A DNA stretch of 64,000 bases, from positions 186,001 through 250,000 of the forward strand of contig CP141140.1 in assembly GCA_035235625.1 (NCBI GenBank), in the 5' to 3' direction. The translations under genes and the position numbers were made by a program. Every line of letters begins with the position of its first letter. Positions within the stretch are counted from its first letter, which is position 1. Below the pieces are notes generated by a model, which did no database searches, was not told the origin of the DNA, and saw only the letters and a program-made list of their open reading frames with translations. The DNA comes from Saururus chinensis (lineage: Eukaryota > Streptophyta > Magnoliopsida > Piperales > Saururaceae). Shown one piece after another: positions 13,281 through 23,105 of this stretch.

Positions 13281-13467
13281 CTAAACATGGATTAGTAACA
13301 TCAAGATCTATAGAAACAAACTTACTTTATAACAACCTTGAAGTGTCATTACATCACTCAAAAGTTACGTTAGCTATTTACATAATAAAACTATTCTTAG
13401 TACACATCAAAATTATTCCCACGGAACTATTTACTCGAAATTTTTACAGGCTTTCTTCTCTAAGACT

Positions 13468-13983
13468 TTAGAGAGGAAAGGTTCTAGCTTTAGGGCATTC
13501 AAAGAAAAAGTGGGTTAAGAGTCCACAAAACATGCACCGCTCGGGCATTCCATGCCTTCCGGTTTCTTTCCCTTTGAGGAGACGTTGGACGCCTGGCTCT
13601 TCCACCCATTCGACTTCAGGTGGGGGCAGTTCGTTCAGGTCAAAATCCATTTTATACTCAAGGTTATCCTCGTTAGAATTTTCACTTTCTTCCACTTCCA
13701 AGGAGGGATCTTCTTCAGACTCTTCTCCTGGAGTAGGCGAGTCCGGGATAATTATTATTTCGTTCACGTCATTATTTGTGGGTGAACCAGGGGTGTAAAA
13801 GATCTCAGAATCTTCTGAGTCTGAAATTTCGATGGGTGTCTTATCTTCATTGTACATACTCTTGCTACAGCTTCCTTTCATTGGAAGTGGCAATTTGCGA
13901 GCAGTAGAATGATAAAGATTGCTTGACAGATATGTCTTATGCCTGAGCATCGACATCTGTTTAAGCTTCACATAAAAATTCAT
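13468..13983 (-). CDS. Accessory 171-aa ORF of element B, acidic protein with zinc knuckle
   Basis: This intact frame lies between the 5' LTR and gag, in the sense direction, and I know no named family for it. The predicted protein has a basic N terminus (residues 1-45) and then a strongly acidic, Ser/Pro-rich stretch. In that stretch are two hydrophobic-acidic motifs resembling SUMO-interacting motifs (PIEISDSEDSE, 50-60; EIIIIPDSP, 75-83). The motif DLNELP at 115-120 fits the plant EAR pattern DLNxxP, known in other proteins to bind TOPLESS corepressors. A C-terminal CCHC knuckle has C150, C153, H158 and C163 (CX2CX4HX4C). What is seen is motifs only. Binding to SUMO, TOPLESS or RNA is inference. 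It could be an unusual accessory nucleocapsid-like protein or a captured host fragment. The related element F has no space for it. Confidence 0.6.
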   Translation of the reverse strand: MNFYVKLKQMSMLRHKTYLSSNLYHSTARKLPLPMKGSCSKSMYNEDKTPIEISDSEDSEIFYTPGSPTNNDVNEIIIIPDSPTPGEESEEDPSLEVEESENSNEDNLEYKMDFDLNELPPPEVEWVEEPGVQRLLKGKETGRHGMPERCMFCGLLTHFFFECPKARTFPL

Positions 13984-14070
13984 TAAGAAATTTCAAATAA
14001 GAAAACATACGATAAAATATAAATAATTGTATTGACTGATTTAATTACTTTTTAGTAGACAGTAGAACCT

Positions 14071-14084
14071 TGGCTCCGATACCA
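14071..14084 (-). promoter_or_regulatory. Primer binding site of element B (tRNA-iMet)
   Basis: The minus strand reads TGGTATCGGAGCCA directly inside the 5' LTR. It matches the 3' end complement of initiator methionine tRNA (TGGTATCAGAGC) except for one base, the standard primer of plant gypsy and copia elements. Confidence 0.8.
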
Positions 14085-14086
14085 AC

Positions 14087-15817
14087 TGTAACGCTCCTCG
14101 TATTTTCGAATAAAAGAAAACAATTTTTGAAAACGTAACAAAATTTAATTACAATTGCCAAGGATCACCGTGTACTAAAACAGTAATTACAACATACTTT
14201 GTATTATACAAAGATTGTCCAAAATTAGGCATCACGTGCCTTTGTACATTGGTCAATACAATAATTTACATAAATACAAAAACAGTAATACAAAACTTGT
14301 AATTTAAGGAAACCCTTCGTCGACTCCTTCGAATTGAGTGAAACACCTGCAGAGTCTGAGGGTGGGTGAGTAAATTTATACTCAGTAGGTCGAATTAAGT
14401 TCTAAGAATATGCTTCGTGCACATGCCATTTTTTTTTTCTTTTTTGGAAATCCTTCGGAAAACCTGAAAACACGATCACAGAACGTCGCGATACCAGACG
14501 ACTTACACCCGCGCCCATGGGGCGACGCGAGACTGAAAGGAAGGGATTTACCCATGACATCCCAATCCTGTGCGCGCCAGATGCCAAATTTGGCGGTATC
14601 CAAAATCATAATAATTCTTAGCTCCGAAGAACCGAGAACTATCCAGACGGCACGATTGCCCAAAACTCGGAGAGATTTTCGAAAGGAGGAGATGATTTTG
14701 AAGTCAGAGCTTTTGTTTTCATAAAATAACAGAAAAACTTTTAGTAAGACTTTAGCGAGTCAAAATCTCGGCATACGATTAGAATTTAAAACTACCTACC
14801 TATAACACGTGCGAAATCTCCTCGTAGCGTAAAGAGAGTCCCGCCTTAATATATCAGCCTTCGAGCGAGAATTTTGGCAGAATAACCACTCCAACGCGTA
14901 GAATGCCCTTGATTTAGTAGGGTAAGGCTTTGGAACGGGTTAAAAAGGTTTAGGAATGGCCCAGAAACAGTAAAAGATAAAAAAGAAGATTAGGGAAGGG
15001 GCACGTTTTTCGAGGTCTTAGAGGGGTCGTATCGAGAAAGTAACGCTTCCGATGCGTAGAGCACCCTTGAATTAGTAGGAAACGGGTCTTGAAACGTGAA
15101 AATCGGACTTAAAACGGGTCGGGAATGGTGAAAACAGTGAAGGGGGCTGAAAATCGGATGTGGGTGAAGAAGTGGCCGGAAAGGGTATAAATAGGCGGTG
15201 GAGGGGAATATTCCGGTGGGCGCCGCCGCCGGAACAGGCGGGCGCCCACCGGCGCCGCCACAAAAACCGGCCGGCCCCCCCTGGCGCCGGCGAAACTATG
15301 TTCGCGCGTGACGAACGCGCGTTTGTCACGCGCGCGGTGACGAACGCGCGTTCGTCACCGCGAACGCGCGGTTCGTCGCGCGTTCGACGCGCGCGACGTG
15401 CGCGTTCAGTGCGCGCCGCGCGGCACACGCCACGCGTTGCGCTGCGCCGAGCCGCGCCGCGCTGCGCCGAGTTGCGCCGCGCCGAAAACATAAAATATTT
15501 TTAATTAAAAAAAAAAATCCAAAAATTCCAAAAATTGTAACTTCCTATCCCGAACTCCGATTTGCGCGTTCTTGGTACCGTTGAGTTCGTATTCACGAGC
15601 CCTACGATACAAGACTATTTAAGAACCAATCCACTTAAATTTCGAAAGTGGGTCCCGCCGGTCGACCACGTTCCCCGAGGTCGTAACTTTTGCTCCCGAC
15701 CTCTGATCTTCGCGTTTTAAGACTCATTACGCTCGTCTTCATGAGCTCTAACTAAAACTTAAGAAAATTATAAACAAAATATGTAAGAAGATCGTGTTAG
15801 AAATTAGGGTCATTACA
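14087..15817 (-). repeat. 5' LTR of element B
   Basis: It has the same ends as the 3' LTR ('tgtaacgctcc' and 'gggtcattaca' on the plus strand). By eye the pair differs at only a handful of sites outside the homopolymer runs and the CpG-dense block, where lengths vary. It should drive transcription toward lower coordinates. Confidence 0.9.
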
Positions 15818-15844
15818 CATACAATGTTACTCTTGGGCAGAAAT

Positions 15845-16030
15845 CATGGAACGCTCTCAATAGAGCATCAAACGTCTGAGCTTATACAACACACATACCA
15901 AATTAAAAACATACATCACTCTCAATAGAGCATCAAACGTCTTGGCATCATACAACACATAGACTAAATCGGAAACATACATCGCTCTCAACAGAGCATC
16001 AGACGTCTGGTGCTCTATATAGCACACAAA
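15845..16030. repeat. Three tandem ~65-bp units in LTR A
   Basis: The word 'ctctcaatagagcatcaaacgtct' and close variants recur about every 65 bases (near 15853, 15920 and 15985), each followed by 'tacaacacacata'-like sequence. The repeat lies in the part of LTR A just right of the B insertion. Confidence 0.6.
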
Positions 16031-19000
16031 CAACATCCCGCAAGATAAACACAATGGCAAGACATGAGAAATGTTCAGCTGACTCATTATCGACTAGCCC
16101 AAACATAAAACTTAATCCGTCAAAACCCTTAGGTCTCAAACTCACAACGCTATCATTAGCTTTACTTATAATTCAAGTTTGAATTAAGTAAGTTTTGTGG
16201 TACAATTATGCCATGCAAACTTTCAAACATACTATGCCACACTGATCAAACTGAAGTTGAACCTGATCTAAAATCCTAGTTCATCAGGGCAACATACTTC
16301 ACTTAACCCGTCCATCTTACAACATAACTCATTGTACACAAAATCCTTAAGTATTCATATAATCTCCGCCATCTACCTTATGGCCAAAACATCTTACTTG
16401 GAAGTCCTTAAACTGTGCTCCTCATAGCCAAACCCAGTTATACCCTCTTACTTATGCCTCACTTATTATGCTTATTTTTCACTTCATAATCTGTACGTTA
16501 TGCTTGTACAATTATGCACACTCTTACTGTCTAACAATCCCCAAACATACAATCCAACCCAAACCGATCCATTCTAATCCTCACCCATCAGTCTTATATC
16601 CTTTGTCTTCTATCATACACTTACACATCCACAACAAATCCATACCAAACACTGTCACTTCTTACTGTCCATCGCCTATACCTCTGCCCACATGCACATA
16701 CACATATCCATAGCATAGGCAAATAGCCATCATATATACGTATGTCTATCACACATAAGTATAACATACACATACTTTCATACCTAACTTACCAACATAC
16801 TCGCTAGCTAGCCATCACTAGCACACACTCAATCCACATACGAAGCTTACAAACATACACACTAGCCATCACTAGCACATACTCTCAAACATACTTATAG
16901 CCAACATGCATGTCATATGCATTTCAACATGGCATAATTCATCCTCTTACATCATGCAAATGGATCATAATCTAATATCCATAACATTCAATCATATAGT
17001 CCTAGCATGTTGTTACTCATTCAAAGCATGCTATCATGAAATTATGAGTTCAAAGCACCCCTACCTCGTAATCATGATGTTTGATGGTGAGCACACAATG
17101 GTGGTGGCATCGGGGCGGAGTTGGTTGTCAAAAGCATTGCCAATTTAAGAGAGTTGTTGGTCTGAGGTTTTTAGGAAGTGCTGGAAACAATCATGGCCAA
17201 ACGAGGTCTCAGAAGTCAATGCGGCAAAATCCGCGATCCATGGTGGTACACTAGGGGCACCCAGGAAAAAGGTTGTGCCAACATAAGTGGCGGTGCGACT
17301 AGATGTCGAGGGTGTACTCACTGAAGGTCGGCCGGCGGCTGAGAAGTACTTGGCCGGCCGTAAGACGTCGAAATTGACCGTGGACAGCCCCCAAAGGCAT
17401 CGATTTTGCGTCATCAAGGGCCCCAATAGGGCAGAGGGCATGGGGCGACGCTCGAGGACAAAGGAGAGGTGGTGCAGAACTCTGATGTCAACTTCATTCC
17501 ATGGCAGAACCAACCGAATGTCAAGCGACACAAATACAACGCCTAAACCTAAAAGCACACGCGTGGTCATAAGCACACACGGCCAAAAATTGCCACTCTA
17601 GGGGGAGATGAGTTAGACGGTGGAGTCCCAAGGCCCACAAAGGGGCAACAGAGCTAGGGCCAGGAAGTGGTAGCCGATCGAAGAGGCGACATCGCTAATC
17701 ACCAATCACAACCAACACATTTAGTGTGGGCAGCTATGCATCTCACATGGTAAAGGGCAAAGGCAAGTAGCCCATTTTGAGCGGAGGTATAATCGGGCCA
17801 AGTGGGGCTGACCCTCACTATTGCCGAGCCGGGGTAGAGCCCATGATGGCCAAATGGCCCATAGCTCACCGATGGCAATGACACGAGACACCCAAAATAT
17901 CTAATCGGGCAGAGCAAGACAATAGGGGCGAAGCAGGGTCGAAAACAGAACCCCCTACCGACACTGGGTCGAGGTAGGCTGGACGGAGTCCGTCCAATGG
18001 CCAGATGATGATTGAAAACACACCAACGTCTAAAAAACATCACGGATAGTGAAATGAAAATATAACCAAAACCCGACCAAAGTACTGGTAGCTCACAGTG
18101 GAGTGAAGAAAGTATGGCAGCGGCTCTAGCCAGTGCCTATGGGTTCCTAGCAGCCAAACAAACATAAGTTTAATTGAGGGCGGCTGCAAACAACATTAAA
18201 ATTGCACCCCAACGGCTCAAAAACGAGATTTGATAGAGAGAAAAACTGAAGAAAAGTTCGGTACCTCGTAAAGGAGCGAAGAGGCCATGGTGGCGGTCAT
18301 AGCCAGTACCTACGGACTCGTGGCAATGAGGCAAAGAGGATCCCGACAAGAATAGGCAAAATTCGATGACATAGGAGGGAGAAGAAGCGACCAAAATCTC
18401 ACTCGGGTTCTCACAAAAGTCACTAGACTTGAAAAATGTTACTGGACGTCCTGGAATCCAATCGACGGATTTTATATATAATCTTTTTAATTTTCCATGT
18501 ACGTCACTAACACGTGTTAAGCTCTCGGTTACGCATTATACCTCCAAAATTTGCGTCGTAAGCGCGCAGCCCCACACCCAACTCTATGGGTAAAATATGG
18601 CGTAAATACACAAATACAAATACGCTGAAGCGTTATATTTTTCCACCAAAAATGACCAAAAAAATAGTAGAAAAATCACAAAAAATCATAAAAAAATCAG
18701 GGGCATTACAGATCAACGCAACAAAATCTGCAATCATGGTGGCACATTATGGGAGCTAGGAGAAAAGTCATGCCAACAGAAATGACAAGTGTAACCAAAA
18801 GTTGATATGGACTAACTGAAGGTCAACTGACAACTAAGAAATACTTGACTGGCTGTAAGATATCAAATCGACCACAAATAGCACCAACCAACGACATTTT
18901 TGAATCATCGAGGGCCCAAAAAGGGCAGAGGGTGTGGGGCAACACTTGAGGATAGAGGAGAGGTGGACTATGGTGGACAAATCCAGATGATGACAGAGTC

Positions 19001-19543
19001 ATCAAACGGTTAGGTGACACAAAAGTGAACCTAAACCCTAAATTGTATGCACGACTACATGCACACATGGCCACTTGCACATGCGGAAAAAAGGGCCACT
19101 CAGGTTGGAGAGGGCTGGACAGTGGCGGCCCAAAGCCCACAAAAGGACGATAGAGCTAGGGCCAAGAGATAAAGGCTAGCGGAGACAGAAACATTGCCAA
19201 TCACAAAAATAATTGGTGCGGGCAGCTGTGCATCTAGCACAACAGAGGATAAGGGTGTCTCAGGTCAAGCAAATGCGGAGCGATGGCCATGAGGCCATCA
19301 CCATGCCAAGGCCGATGGAGATTGAATCGGGCTAGACCTTGTCATCATCGGGCAGGGGCAGAGCCCACGGTGGCTAGATGGCCCACAACTCACCAGTGAC
19401 AACAACCATAAATGCACCCAGATGTCTAGCTCAGGTGGAAAGGAAAATCAAAGGAGCAAGGGGCAAAGGAGGTTGAACCGAGCTGAGGGCAATAATTACT
19501 TGTAGTTACCAGGCCATGGTCTATTATATGGAATCTGACTTGA

Positions 19544-21442
19544 TGTAATGCCCAGGAATTTCAATGTTTTGAAATTCGAGCGTTTGGGCCCATTAACGGG
19601 TTTTCTTAAAATTAGATTGTTTTGAGCTTGATTTGTTCGAAGGAACCTGAAAATATTTGATAGGACCCACTTTAATTTTGCAAGTAAATATGCCCTTATG
19701 ATATATTGTTTCAAAGGGCTCATCGGCACGAGTCCAACGGTACTAAGAACATATGATTCCGAGTTCGGGGTAAGGAGTTATGCACGTTTAAAGTTAAAAT
19801 TTATTTCAATTTAAAAATAATTTTTAAAAATAATAAAATAATAATAATAATATAATTTTCCAAAGTTGATGGAATGCTGACACATTGCGTCAGCCCATCT
19901 TACCTGCTACATTACGACAGGGTAATGTGCCGCACTGGTGAAGAAACACAATGCGGCATTGATTTCTACCTCCGGTTGCACGACACGTGTTGCGCATCTG
20001 GAGCATTATTTTGACTATAAAAGGGAGAGGGATGGGGAGGTCCAATTCGCCACTTTTCTTTATCCTCTCCTTTGTGCATAATGTGCATTTGTAAGGCTAA
20101 AACGCGCACTTCTTCACTATTTTTCGTTTGTTTTTGCCCGTTTAAAAACCGTTCCTACCTAATTTAAGGGTGCCCGACACCGTGAGATGGTCCATTTTTT
20201 GAGTTAGCCTATCTAAAAGGGGGAATAACCCGGGGTAAGGGGAGGCTCTGTTTGCCGCTTTTGGGCCAAGAGGAAGAATTTGTCCTAACACAAGGGGAGG
20301 CTCCGTCTACCATTTTTGAGCCGAAAGGAGAAATTGTCCCAAAGCAAGGGGAAACTCCGCCTGCCACTTTAGAGCTCGAAAAAAGATTCTATCTTGGCAC
20401 AAGGGGAGGTTTTGCCCTCCGTTCCTAAGCCCACAAACGAGACAAGGCTCCGACCGCCGACCATTACTTTGGTCAATCTCAAGAACAAAGGGTAGGTGGC
20501 CTTAAACTCTAATCTTGTGCTAGATCACATGATTTTGTAATAATTTTATTTTTATTTTTTTGAAAAATATAGTATTTACTAGGGGTCGGACATACACTGA
20601 AATAATAGCGTATTGTATGCCTCTTTGTGGGATTTTATTGTAATACGTATTTTAAAATATTACTATTATTTAAATGACATATACAAATAATTTCAACTGG
20701 ATTTAAAGGGTAGTTATTTGGTATAAAGCCTAAAAACTTTGAATTGTAGCTATTTGGTATGAAGCCCAAAAGCTATCGGAGTTATGACTCCGAGGTACCG
20801 CCTATTAAGGCATTTGGCGCACCCATGAAGTTAGATATTATGGGAAGATCCTCTTTATTCTGATCTCATTACCCTATGAACATGGGTATATGTCGCTTTG
20901 GTATCGGCGACATTCTATGAATGATATTTTATTTGATTTTGAATTATTTATCGGATTATGTGAATGATGTTTTATCTGATTTTGAATTATTTATCGGCAT
21001 CTGTCTACAAACGAATTATTTGAGTTTACCAAATTCTGCGAAGAACTATTTTGTCTAACTTTTCGTATAAGAAGTGTGCTAGATTCAGTTAGTCGATAAT
21101 ATTATTTGAAAGTCGACCTTTGAATATTAATTATTGTGAGAATATCTTATGCATATTTAATTATGCTTTATGTCATAACATGCTAATAGAATTTAACTTT
21201 ATTTACCGAATATAGTTATACTTACCCACCCCTAAACGCTACAGGTCTGACTGAAGAAGATGATATTAATGAAGATTTCCGATAGACTTCGAAAGATCTA
21301 CATTTTTTATTTACTTTATCATGTTATTTTGTTATGTATTGATTTTGGATGTGCACAACTTTGATCTTGTTAAGGCCCACTTTTAATTACGAATTTGCAG
21401 CACTCTGACCTTTAATTTAATTTAAAAGGTTGAGGCGCTACA
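19544..21442 (+). mobile_element. Gypsy-type solo LTR (C), 1.9 kb
   Basis: It begins 'tgtaatgcccagg' and ends 'gaggcgctaca', interrupting the old LTR D. Flanking bases cttga and cctaa could be a target duplication differing at two positions, which would fit an old insertion. A TATAAAAG box at 20016-20023 lies about 470 bases from the start, giving plus orientation. The repeated 'aaggggaggctccgtctgcc' blocks are shared with the LTR at 1-2226 and, inverted, with L near 57750-58560. No internal region is present. Confidence 0.7.
20016..20023 (+). promoter_or_regulatory. TATA box of solo LTR C
   Basis: TATAAAAG occurs in 'gactataaaagggagagg', with pyrimidine-rich sequence and 'tcatcctctcc'-like DNA just downstream, typical of an LTR U3-R junction. 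Confidence 0.5.
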
Positions 21443-22325
21443 CCTAAGGCCAACCAATGGCGTAAGATGGGTCAAAAACAAAAGAGAACATATGTCGTGC
21501 ATTTGGCTAGAGCCCAAAACAGGGGAACAATGGAGGATCTAGGAGTTTTTAGAGGAAAGCCGAAGTGGCCGAATGAGTTATGATGGAGACCACCTTCGCA
21601 TTTGCCAGGCCACAGGGAGTCGGATAGAGTCTGTCTGGGCCGTCCGACAGCTACCAACGACAGGCAATGGATGCAACAGAAGGGTCAAAATATGGGAGCC
21701 AACCAAACTGATGAGAGGAAAGAAGGGGCAAGGTGGAATTGGGCCTAGTGGTGTGGCTCACTGCCTTTTCCGGATCAAGGCGGAGCCAGACGGAGGTCTA
21801 GTTGGCCTTGGCTCACCAGCGGCGGCCACTGTTTCACCAAAATAGAGCACCTGCAGAAAATAGGGCATAAGGGGAAGAGGAGTGAGGCAGCAAAGGAGAG
21901 TCCCACTGAGACTAGGTGTTACAGCCCCTTGGTGTCGCTACCCAAGGCCAAGCCTTGTATAGCGGTTGGCCCTTGTGGGCCCACGACTACGGCAACCAGA
22001 TGTAAAACAAAGAAAAAAACATAGGGGAGGGGCTAACTGAGGGGAGGGGTGGAGCAGCCGTGGGAGCTGGGCGGTGACCCCTTGTCATAGCACCGCCGAG
22101 GTGGAGCTTGCGGCGGTGGCGGCGGCCCTATGCCCACCGACAACCTCCAACGCCTAGAGAAAGAGAAGCCGAAGGGTGTTGCAATGTCTAGTTCTTTCCC
22201 TTTTTTTTCCCTCTTTCTCTTTCTTATCATATCTCTCATTCTCCTTCTTTTTCGCACTGTAAGGGCGCAAAAATGATCATAAAAATAAGAAAAAAATTAT
22301 AAAAAAATTGGGAACATTTAAAAAC

Positions 22326-22960
22326 AAATCCAACTTAAAGTGAAGAAATTAAGGGTTATTTCAATGTACTTTAATAGGGAAATGAATATGACTTTTACTT
22401 ATTTTTTCTTTTAAGAAATAAGTGAAAGATGAAGATGCTTAGAGCTGCTTAAATGATGAAAAGTAAAAATGGTAGAAAGTCCCGCTTTGAGGAAGGTTCA
22501 TAAAGAATGACAAAAATAAACTAAAAAAAGGACAAGATGAAGGGTCTGCCACCTATATTTTAACAAACCCACCCTATTATACAGGTAGATATCCACCAAC
22601 CATGTTAAGAGGGATAGGCTGCCTAAAATTAGGGGTGGGAGATTTCTCATCCAAAGGATAATTGTCTTTCTTGTTGAAAATTTCTCCTTTTGGCCTCTAA
22701 AGTTCTCCTGAAAAATACAGAATTTTTTTTCTCCTTTTGGGCAGGAAATGCCTTCCAAACTTAATTCAGGTAGAAAGGACCTTACCGCCAAACAGCCCCT
22801 AGGAATTGGAGAAGTAGGGAAAATGAAGCAAGGATTTGAAGTATCTTCTAAATGGCAGGCTAATCGCTTGCTAATTTCCTAGTACGGAAAAAGGTGAAGA
22901 TTATTGAGTTTGCACAAGATTGATGATGAATATGGCGTACAAGAGTACAACAACAAAATT
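22326..22960. other. Spacer between the LTR nest and the P450 gene
   Basis: No gene or recognisable element is supported here. It contains no frame with family resemblance and probably holds the downstream flank of the P450 gene. Confidence 0.4.
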
Positions 22961-22967
22961 CTAAAGT

Positions 22968-22973
22968 TTTATT
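22968..22973 (-). terminator. Candidate polyadenylation signal of the P450 gene
   Basis: AATAAA on the minus strand lies about 135 bases after the P450 stop codon, inside a U-rich transcript stretch. This is a common arrangement, but plant signals are loose and no transcript is available. Confidence 0.35.
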
Positions 22974-23105
22974 CTTTTTTGTTATTAGTGAAAAAAACAG
23001 AGGGAAGTGGCATCATCAAGCATTCTTCCTTAAGAAGTCCACTCATAGTTGCTTCATTCACCAAATCGATGAAGTTCAATTCATAGTGGCCGAAACGATG
23101 GTTCA

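Larger units (their letters stand above)
7080..15817 (-). mobile_element. Near-intact Tekay/Del-like gypsy chromovirus (B), TSD catac
   Basis: This LTR retrotransposon is on the minus strand. Its 3' LTR is 7080-8794 and its 5' LTR is 14087-15817, about 1.7 kb each and almost identical by eye, with the target duplication catac at 7075-7079 and 15818-15822. An initiator-Met tRNA primer site adjoins the 5' LTR and a polypurine tract adjoins the 3' LTR. Internal order is accessory frame, gag, protease, reverse transcriptase, RNase H, integrase, chromodomain. It looks nearly whole, with about one break. The near-identical LTRs and dense surviving CpG imply a recent insertion, younger than A, which it interrupts. 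Confidence 0.9.
5645..18710 (-). mobile_element. Long solo LTR (A), ~4.3 kb without its insert, TSD gatca
   Basis: A begins 'tgtaacgcccgag' and ends 'ggggcattaca', giving TG...CA ends. It is flanked by the direct repeat gatca at 5640-5644 and 18711-18715. Removing the later insertion B leaves about 4.3 kb. There is no gag-pol, so A looks like a solo LTR of a gypsy element with very long LTRs. It inserted into D, an older copy of the same LTR family, in the same orientation. It contains short tandem repeats (about 6400-6720 and 15845-16030). Confidence 0.65.
4390..22325 (-). mobile_element. Old long gypsy-type LTR (D), host of nested insertions
   Basis: Three pieces form one diverged copy of the same long LTR as element A. 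The piece at 4390-5644 matches A at about 16040-17212. The piece at 18716-19543 matches A at about 17217-17950. The piece at 21443-22325 matches the last ~700 bases of A, including the A-rich tail before its end. The pieces are separated by element A and solo LTR C. The 4390 boundary is approximate and the left portion of the LTR seems to be missing. No coding sequence was recognised. D is a fossil, older than A and C because both interrupt it. Confidence 0.6.

Noticed and set aside
17145-17576. 143-aa minus-strand frame in LTR A
   Set aside because: It lies in the solo LTR, its counterpart in D is not open, and there is no known domain.
22033-22257. Arg/Lys-rich minus-strand frame
   Set aside because: It lies in the decayed LTR D and reflects purine-rich low-complexity sequence.
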